Assembly: GCA_015179045.1 (NCBI GenBank)
Contig: WHUZ01000007.1
Location: 310,001 to 374,000 of the forward strand
DNA: 64,000 nucleotides
DNA from: Kalaharituber pfeilii
Taxonomy: Eukaryota > Ascomycota > Pezizomycetes > Pezizales > Pezizaceae
Direction of reading: 5' to 3'
Positions 56,520-64,000 of this stretch are shown in pieces. The notes under the pieces were generated by a model. The model was not told where the DNA came from, did no database searches, and worked only from the letters and a program-made list of their open reading frames with translations. Both the position numbers and the translations under genes were made by a program. The stretch's first letter is position 1, and every line of letters begins with the position of its first letter.

Positions 56520-57350
56520 TCTAGTCGGCCCAGAGCAATCTGTTTTATTTTTTACATTTTCTTTTTTCTTTAGATTTTTTTTCCTAGACTGTCAGCTATA
56601 TAAATAGAACAACAATACTAGAATAGTAAAGATATAATACAAAGTCATACATGTTATAGAAAATTAGCAACACGAGTATTCTTTACTAGAGCATATTTGG
56701 CCTATTATTGAAAATATAGAAAGGTAATTTACTTTTATCAAGATCTTAAGACTGTAGCTTTTTAGACTATACTATAGGTTTTTTATATAGACAAAGAGTC
56801 CAGAAACTACAGGTAAGCTTACTATAGTTATTTTATTAGAAAATTGATAGCATGCAGTATCTATATTAATATCTTATTCTCTATGCATATCTAAATTTAA
56901 AATAATAAATTACTATTCATTTAGTTAAAAATAAGAAAATATTAAATATATTCTTTAAATATTTTTATTGTAATTAAACGAAATGTTTATAAACCAATCA
57001 TTTTATAAAGTTATATAAGTCTCATTGAAATAATAAATACTATATACTTTTTAGTAGTATTGAATCTTTTTAGCAAAGTTCATCAGTTGAGTACTATAAT
57101 TATACTTATATATTTTTTCTAAAAGTTGTACGAGATAGCTATCAATAGTTCTAAATTAACTAGAAGTTGGTTTTTTAAGACTATGCATACTCAGTATTTT
57201 ATCAGATATATATATAGATACATGAGTATTAGTAAAAAAACCTACTATCTACAACTTCTAGCAAGTAGTCTACATCCTTTAAGTAACACTGCAACTGAAG
57301 CTTACGATACTGATAGTGCGCTCTTTTTTTTGAATTTCTCCGCCCTTTTC
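56520..57350. repeat. AT-rich, RIP-like block
   Basis: A strongly AT-biased stretch with abundant TA and stops in all frames, similar to 30420-31200. It is probably a RIP-mutated repeat; the original element is unrecognisable. Confidence 0.5.
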
Positions 57351-57492
57351 TAGTATTCTTTTGTATTAGCTGTTTTCTGCTTATAACCCAGATCTCATAA
57401 TACCTATTCTGCTTTCCAGATGCTGTGGTAGGCGGCGGCGAGTCGCAGGTCACATGGGTTGTATAGTAAGCGAGTACTGGGAATGAGGGTAA

Positions 57493-58158
57493 TGGATGAC
57501 TTCCGTGGGCGCAGATTCAGGCTTATCAGTGCAAGATCGCCCAGAAAATTTTTCAACCCCCTGTCCAGATTTTCAGATCTGGCAGACCCCCCCTCTGCCA
57601 GATTCCAGATTTACAGAAATTTTTCACAGACGAACAAAAAGGGTTAGGCAACATAAAATTAAAACTGCATATCTTGTAATTTGCATATCTAACCTCAACA
57701 CCAAAAAATTAATATGGCACCCCCCTTAAATCAACACTGAAATACATGTCTACGCCAAAATATCTCCAGTCATACAGATGATGAGTTCGAAGAAGCTCTT
57801 TTATTAATTATTTGTTTGAGTCTATTGGGTCTTCAAATTAAGTGATAATGATCAAAGTGATTTTATTGCCTTGAGCAGCATTACAGCAAAATCCACAAGG
57901 TCGCACTCCCTGGCAATGTCTTTATCACCATTCAGGAGCGCTAAAAAGTTGTAGTTGTGTGAGCGAAAGGTGCAGATAATTTTGCATGCAATAATCGGTG
58001 CATATAGTACTTGCCTTTGTAATGGTGCTGGCGCATGATGTGCTGACAAATTTGAAAATCTGGGAATCTGAGAATTTTATTTTGTGGTTGCCATGGGAAT
58101 TGGGGTCTGGCGCAGAATCTGGACGGTCTGTGAATCTGCGCCCATGGGAAGTCATCCA
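57493..58158. mobile_element. TIR element, unclassified
   Basis: A 666-bp element with terminal inverted repeats beginning TGGATGACTTCC and continuing GTGGGCGCAGATTCA at the left (one extra base in the right copy). Fragments of the left arm (CCAGATTTTCAGATCTGGCAGA) recur inverted near the right end. No target duplication is certain and no coding frame is recognised. Confidence 0.65.
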
Positions 58159-58543
58159 ATGCTGTGATGAGAAATGGATACTTGGTCGGCCAGCGGTATA
58201 TATTCTAAGATTTGGTTCTTTATTCCTGCCTTCAGTTCTTCTTTACTTTCGCCTATTCTTTATGAAGCTTGCCTTCATGTTCTTACTGATCACCTTCTAC
58301 TATATTTAATACATACAAACATCAGTTGTTCTCACCTAGCTTGTACATTTGCACTTGCACATACACTCAACACGGCACCATACAGTACAGCCCGAAGCAT
58401 CCCTTTGAGGCGAATTGCCCAGTGACCCCCCAGCAGAGGACCCACGGCTGGTGAGCAATGATCGGCCGTACCACCTGACCCGCTCATAATGCTATATCCC
58501 AGTCTGTCTTTCCATATGCTATCTGAATTTCCTTCTGTATATG

Positions 58544-58848
58544 TAGTGAGCGGCACGAGCCGAGCCAGCTCGAGCCTTGGCTCGAGCTTAAGACAGCCAA
58601 GATCACGCTAGTATTTCTCTTGGCAGCTCGCTAAAATGCTCAGCCAGCGCAGGGTTTCCTCAATGTTGATGCTGAAGGAAGCAGTTGAGGAACTTGCAGC
58701 AGGAGTAAATGTAGAAGAAATACTGAATTTAGTGGATAGCGGCGAGGAGGATGAAGCTGTTAGATTAGTTATTAATACCATGTAATCAAGGCTCACTGAC
58801 TCGAGCTCACCCTCCAGCTCAGCTCGAGCTAGCTCATGCCGCTCACTA
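58544..58848 (+). mobile_element. hAT-like MITE, copy 2
   Basis: A 305-bp element in the same orientation as copy 1. Its ends and subterminal regions are similar (TAGTGAGCGGCACGAG; CAGCTCGCTAAAATGCT), but the centre is diverged. The flanking 8-mers differ: left TGTATATG (58536-58543), right CGGCCTTT (58849-58856). They pair instead with those of copy 3; see findings. Confidence 0.85.
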
Positions 58849-58935
58849 CGGCCTTTTTACTGGTATGGATGGATCAGCGCGACAAATCCACATAGGTACC
58901 AAATTTATGCAGGTCCTAGTGATCATTTCAATTTA

Positions 58936-60134
58936 CAGACAAACCTGTCATATATTAGAGGGGTTTTGCACGAACCCTGAAATTTACGGGTAACTTAATT
59001 AGTAATCATGCTGCAACCCTGAAAATGCATGAGGTTTTGCAAGTTAGCCTGAAAACTCCGGAATTGACCCCCGGTACACTACAACCGAAAGTGATGCAGG
59101 TTGTAATGTAATAGTAGCAGAATTGAGAGACGGAGTTTAAGAGAACCGTAGCAGCACCCACGACATCGCACTTGGATAGAATTTTTTTTGAGCAGATAGA
59201 GGAGTGACTTGGCTCAATTTTCACGTTTTCTTGATGTAAATATCTTCAGAATTAAGTGTTGTGGGAATTTTACAGTTTAAGGGTCAGTTTTCCGGATTTC
59301 GGAAGGCAATTTTTCAGGATTTGGCAATAATAAATACATGGTTGCTAAGGCAACATATTTTTTTTCCAAACCCTGAAAAAAGTTCGGGGTTTGCAAAACC
59401 CCTCTATTGGATAAGGATCGGGCCGGGAAATTTTATGCAATATGGCAGGTTATCCAGTATGACAGGTTGGAGTGCAGAGATCAATTTTCAAGGTAAATAC
59501 ATGCAATAAATACCTACAGTACGTGAATAGGAGCAAAGTAAAAGGTAATAGTGACCTGTTTCAAGAGACTCTTCAAGCTCAACAAAGTGATGTACTTTTC
59601 AAGCCGCAGAAGGCAAGTGCTGCTTGTTCGTCCTTCTGTACTGTACTTCCTGTTGCTGATCAAACCACTTAATTGTGAACAAGGACTTATTTGCTTCATG
59701 GAGTGAGACTGGCTCTGGTTCCTCGAATTCATCTTCAAGCTGATCCTGATCCATTGGGTCTGTGGTATCTGAGTCTACCAGTTCTGGGTGATAGGTATCT
59801 GTTAATGATAAGCATACCATAGTAGTCCTCTCAACTACAAAATCTGCCAAAGAGACAGAAGCATGACTAGGATAAATAACCCTATCTGTTTGCTGAATTC
59901 GTATACCGAAATGAAAATTCTATCACTAAGCATAATGATCGTTGCTAGTATTGGCACTATCCAATATGACAGGTCCAGTTACCAGTAAATCCGGGAAACT
60001 GGCCGGCAAAATCGTTATCCATCCAATAAATGAAAATATCCAATAATCCCACAGGCCAAGATTCGGCCCGAAAAGGTTTATGCAATATGACAGGTTATCC
60101 AGTTTGACAAGTATCCAATATGACAGGTTTGTCT
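58936..60134. mobile_element. Pogo-like element with nested MITE
   Basis: TA-flanked element with terminal inverted repeats CAGACAAACCTGTCATAT (left) and the reverse complement at the right (ATATGACAGGTTTGTCTG). The left repeat is split by the nested element at 58958. Without that element the length is about 750 bp. Inside, the minus-strand frame 59850-59599 ends EEPEPVSLHEANKSLFTIKWFDQQQE. This resembles the C-terminal tail of pogo/Tigger/Fot transposases (recalled, not searched). The copy is therefore an internally deleted derivative. GACAGGTTATCCAGT motifs repeat subterminally. Confidence 0.75.
58958..59404. mobile_element. MITE nested in a pogo-like element
   Basis: A 447-bp element flanked by TA (58956-58957 and 59405-59406) with terminal inverted repeats GAGGGGTTTTGCA..GAACCCTGAA and its imperfect complement. 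It interrupts the left terminal repeat of the surrounding element. Removing it restores CATATTGGATAA, which matches the complement of the other end. Confidence 0.78.
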
Positions 60135-60136
60135 GT

Positions 60137-60383
60137 AGTGGTATGGGCATTATGTACTCCTATAATAGTATTTTCCAGTTACTATTCCTGTTACTTACTG
60201 CTTACTACAGTTACTGTTCACCTTAGCCACTGCTTACTGCAGTTACTATTCACTGAAGTTACTATTTACTATCACAAATATAGTACAATCATGATATAGA
60301 TATTACTCTTGATAGCAGATAATGGCTTTATTTAGTATACAGAAAATTAACTACTATATACAAGAAGGATGCTAACAAATACA
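60137..60383. other. Short spacer with tandem motifs
   Basis: Contains degenerate repeats of TTACTGCTTACTGCAGTTAC (60160-60270). It forms part of the segment between hAT-like MITE copies 2 and 3 that appears inverted. Confidence 0.5.
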
Positions 60384-60697
60384 TAGTGAGCGGCACGAGC
60401 TAGCTCGAGCCGAGCTGGAGGGTGAGCTCGAGCCAGGATTGATTATATACATAATATTGACAAACTAAACTAAACTAAGCTAAATTTTCATCTTTCTCAC
60501 TACTATCAGCTAAATTGTGCATGTCGAAGTTGTTGGTAGGTCAGAATGAGCTCCAAGTCTCTAATTATTACTATATTAGGTATTTACAGTTTATGAAACC
60601 TTGCACTGGCTAAGCATTTTAGCGAGCTGTCAAGAAAAACACTAGCATGATCTTGGCCCGTTTGAGCTCGAGCTGGCTCGGCTCGTGCCGCTCACTA
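60384..60697 (-). mobile_element. hAT-like MITE, copy 3, inverted
   Basis: A 314-bp element in the opposite orientation to copies 1 and 2 and close to copy 1 over most of its length. Flanking 8-mers: left CAAATACA (60376-60383), right AAAGGCCG (60698-60705). They do not match each other. The right one is the exact reverse complement of the right flank of copy 2. Confidence 0.88.
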
Positions 60698-60993
60698 AAA
60701 GGCCGACGCATATTGAGTGCTAGAGAAACTATAGAGCATCATTGGTGACATTAGTTGAGGCCTAAAATAGCTACACAGCACGTATGCAGTGCAAGTCAGA
60801 GATGTAAGTACTTAATCTGAGGTATGCACCACATAAAGTGGTAGCTTGGGCCTCAAGCCGGCTAATCTCGTAGCTCAAACTATATACGAGTTGAATTAGA
60901 GTGTATATTAGATTGAGGCTTACCTGCAAAGAACAGGAATGGGTGAAGCTAGCCCAATGCCGAGTGACACAATATCATACCGCTCTATAGCAC

Positions 60994-61011
60994 TGTTCTC
61001 GTGCCCAGGCT
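60994..61011 (-). repeat. Family C nano-insertion, 18 bp
   Basis: TGTTCTCGTGCCCAGGCT lies between perfect 11-bp repeats CTCTATAGCAC (60983-60993 and 61012-61022). It is almost the reverse complement of the insert at 51937. Confidence 0.8.
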
Positions 61012-62208
61012 CTCTATAGCACCTCAATCCAGCAGTGGGAGAGAGAGCCTTGCCCTCGAAGTACTTTTGAGGTGGTTGGCAGCAAGCGTGCATCGTCGGG
61101 AGCATCTCGAGTTTGCGTTCATCCGGTATGCAGGCATCGTAACGTCAACTGCAGACTTGTGTATGTTACTCGTCTTTGGTGTAACATCCTATATGATGGC
61201 TATGAACGATTACATGACCCCCTCAGAGATGGCTTTATGTCGAAACCTGCGGAGATATAGCTAGCTGAAGTGATATAGAAATGTTGCACCGCTTCACTGG
61301 CCGCGAAGTGCCGAGTCACAATGAACTAACCCACCATGCATGGTTGATGTATATTGCCGTTCAATAGAAAAGGCGCCTAGCCGAAGATGGCTCCTGATAT
61401 AAACTTGTGGGTGTAACGACGTCGACATGTAGAGAGAGTGATCTTATGCTCAACCAAGCACACATAACATTGAAGGGTGCCAGAAGCAGGGTTCACTGAT
61501 ATTGCCTCTACTCGAGCCCTCAACAGAGTACTAACATTGGAATTTAGGCCAGAAGTACCATCTCGTGGCAAATTTGTAGACCTAACAATCGACCACCCCT
61601 GCGTGTGTGCCATATAACCTGCAGCTGCTGCGCTGTACCTGGCCTGGGGGGAATAAGCTACAGTTGACCAGTATAGCCCACAGTTGAAAATTCATTTACG
61701 CAGCCATACCGGATTAATCTGGAATTAGTCGCTCCAGAGTCCATGTCCCAATATTTCCCTGAGGCGAGGGCTCAAAGGAAAAAGATTTTGTAGGCAGGAA
61801 CATGACTCGTTTACATGCCAATGGAGTTGAGGATAAGCAACGAACCATTTCACAATTCATTCTGCTAATATAAGCTCATATAATAAATACATAGCTTCAG
61901 AAGTTCTTTCTGCACCTGAATGGGGCCTTGCATCCGAACCATAATGTCCATTTCCCAGCAGTATCGAAAGATCTGCGGCCAATCAATAACTGATCAGCAT
62001 CCCATAAGGCGTGTATGCGGAGGTAAAGCCTTAGACCCACCCACCTAGGGAAGTTCGCGTGGTCTATCGATATCCCCAGTCTTGAGTGTGTCCCGGCATA
62101 GATGGGGTCAAAAACCTTCGAAGATCCGGAGTGTAAAGCCGGATCAGCGTACTTGATAGTCTCATTGTGTAAAGCCTTGGAACAGGGAACAGTCAAAAGT
62201 GGTAGTAC

Positions 62209-62301
62209 TTTTTTTTTTTTTTTTTTTTTTTTTTAATACCTTTTTTTTTTTTTTTTTTAAATATCACTACTCGCTTGCCGCCCTAGGGGCTATGGCGAGG
62301 T
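62209..62301 (-). mobile_element. Family A micro-retroelement, double poly(T)
   Basis: A 93-bp insertion with two poly(T) runs separated by AATACC, then AAATATCACTACTCGCTTGC, CGCCCTAGGGGCTATGGCGAGGT. It is flanked by a perfect 12-bp duplication AAGTGGTAGTAC (62197-62208 and 62302-62313). The double tract suggests a template switch or slippage within the tail. Confidence 0.9.
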
Positions 62302-64000
62302 AAGTGGTAGTACGCAAGACCTGCGATAGACACATAGACACTTAATCGTATACAATTTCTAGATTACATACACTTTACGTTAGTCTAGTTCCATAACCTT
62401 CGCAGAAGATGTGTTCTCGGGGGTAGGGGTAAGTCTTCAGAAGCGCGAAAAGTTGCATACAACGTGACAGCGATAGTTGCTAGGATATATAGAGCTCATC
62501 TGTTGGTTACGTAACACTTGTTACCCTACAGGCATTCCTACACGCTTCGCATCGCTACACACTTTAACCTTTGTTTTCAACCAACTCGCGCAACTCCATT
62601 TCCCAGCCACAGCCTCGAATCACCCGCTGAAGCTCATACAATAGTGAAGTGAGAATTCGAGCTCAGCACGCAAAGATTTCGGTCATGAAATTCACAATTG
62701 AGAAACTTCTTGAGTTGAGCATGTCTGAACTATTACTTCACGTGATGAATGCATCAATGAAGTGAAAAGGTTCAGGAGTGGGATAAAATGATAAAAGAAG
62801 ACTCCTGTCATTAGTTAGAAGTATGACAGATTGGCTTTGCTGTTATGGTAGTCAGATAGAATTATGCAATACTTTATTGATTTGTATGCAGTTAAAAAAT
62901 ACATGCGTTGTATTTTTGTGTGTAAAACCCATACAAAAGTTCTGAAGACTTTTCAATAAAAAGTCATACCTACTTCACCTTGGCCCCCTGTCGAGTGGCG
63001 TACATTAATGCATGCATAGGTGCTTCTGAGTATTTTCCCCTACTCCCGAGTACATAATTCTTTTGCAAGGCATATATCCGGAAAGACTGAGTAGCCAACC
63101 CGACTAACAAACTAGAATTTCAGTTAATTATTCATAGGTGGTTAAGCCTTGCTTAATGTCTGAACTAATGGTCCTCGGCTACTTCGATTCGAACAAACAT
63201 GATCATTGCTATGCAGAATACATGAGAGAATGACGGAAAAGATAAGGAAACAAATGAGGAAGTGTCTATCCATGCTTTGTAGGTTGCGGAAATCGGCTCA
63301 GGGGTTTGTAGCCCCTAATGCCCATGCTTAGTCCATCGTGCTCTTGCTGACTAAGTAGGGGCAAACCGAAGGGCCCCCCCAGTCTCTCCCTCGCGGAGGT
63401 CCGAGTCGCTGAGGTAACGGGGTCGGTGGGTGGGTGATTTCGCAACTCACGCGGCTTGGAGAGGGAGTACCAGTGTCTCCTCTATTTACTGAGCCTCCCT
63501 GACCTGCCTGCCTATGACTACCAGAAAGGAATCACCCGAATGGGAAACCAACTAGAGAGGGATCACCCAAACAGGAAATCAACTAGAGAGGGGCTCTCAC
63601 GTGGCTTGGTGGCGCCCACTAGTGGCTTGCCCTCTCTTCTGTGGCGAGCCCATCTTGTGGTCTCGGTGACTGCTCCCATTAGCTTGCGGCTGAACCGCTA
63701 AATGTTATGGACAGGGCAAGGATGGTCGATCAACTTAACCTTAACCTCACGTAATATCGACCTCACGTAATATCGACCAGGAGAAACTACTGCTCTGAGG
63801 CATGGTCATTCCACTTGAATACAAATTGACTCTCAAGCTTTCAAGACAAGTTTAATGAAACCTCTCAGAAACTAGGCTTGACCTGCTAGTACGTGGGCCT
63901 GTGAGCAACTCGAAGGAATATAGCTAGCGTCCGTATAGAATGCATTTGCACTATATAACCCGCTGAGAACGAGGGTACGGCAGATCTTCACGTCGCTTAT

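Larger units (their letters stand above)
54940..57492. other. Gene-poor region right of the tyrosinase
   Basis: No gene is supported between the tyrosinase promoter and the TIR element at 57493. Contains a minisatellite (56065) and an AT-rich block (56520). Confidence 0.5.
60706..64000. other. Gene-poor right end
   Basis: No gene is supported. It contains a nano-insertion (60994), a family A copy (62209) and a short direct duplication at 63520-63600 (AACTAGAGAGGG units). Frames up to about 100 codons (such as 61897-62196, -) show no recognisable domain. Confidence 0.5.

Overview
The window is nuclear DNA of a filamentous ascomycete (Pezizomycotina; Leotiomycetes is possible but not shown). 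The evidence is short GT-AG introns of about 45-105 bp with CTAAC-like branch sites, a fungal CBM1 module, a Con-6-type protein, a PTH11-like seven-helix protein, a DUF7025-type AAA ATPase and AT-rich blocks that look like RIP. No tRNA, rRNA or CRISPR array was recognised.

Genes are sparse and separated by repeat-rich DNA. I support nine intact or nearly intact genes: a membrane-anchored kinase-like protein (3042-5936, +), an RGG-rich protein (9257-10600, -), a single-pass membrane protein with a long disordered tail (15623-18061, -), a two-FAS1-domain surface protein (24851-26052, +), a PTH11/rhodopsin-like membrane protein (37923-39524, +), a NadR-like P-loop protein (40794-41798, -), a Con-6-like protein (42567-43167, -), an AAA+ ATPase (45384-47900, +) and a secreted tyrosinase with an N-terminal CBM1 (52459-54831, -) that carries a one-base frameshift. 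There is also a decayed GH51 arabinofuranosidase (7195-8630, +). The genes do not form an obvious pathway cluster. Three relate to the cell surface or secretion (FAS1, PTH11-like, tyrosinase).

The rest is a graveyard of mobile DNA: pogo-like TA-flanked MITEs (13725, 31849, 37638, 58936), a nested MITE (58958), a DDE-type transposon remnant with a frameshifted, C-terminally truncated protein (32683-34540), a MULE-like element with 10-bp target duplications (11459), a long inverted-repeat element (26832-28186), three hAT-like MITE copies (50516, 58544, 60384), AT-rich tracts and minisatellites.

The most unusual layer is a set of very short insertions with long target-site duplications. Families A and B are 53-140 bp bodies ending in poly(A), flanked by 10-13 bp direct repeats. 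Family C consists of insertions of only about 10-22 bp, without poly(A), flanked by 7-12 bp direct repeats and all matching one 19-bp consensus (TAGTCTGGTTACGAGACTA). That consensus resembles a tRNA T-arm / pol III B box, and one 57-bp member at 28493 also carries an A-box-like motif. I regard family C as the best candidate for an undescribed process. A second structural find is an inversion scar: the 8-bp target duplications of two opposed hAT-like MITEs (58544 and 60384) are swapped exactly as recombination between the copies predicts.
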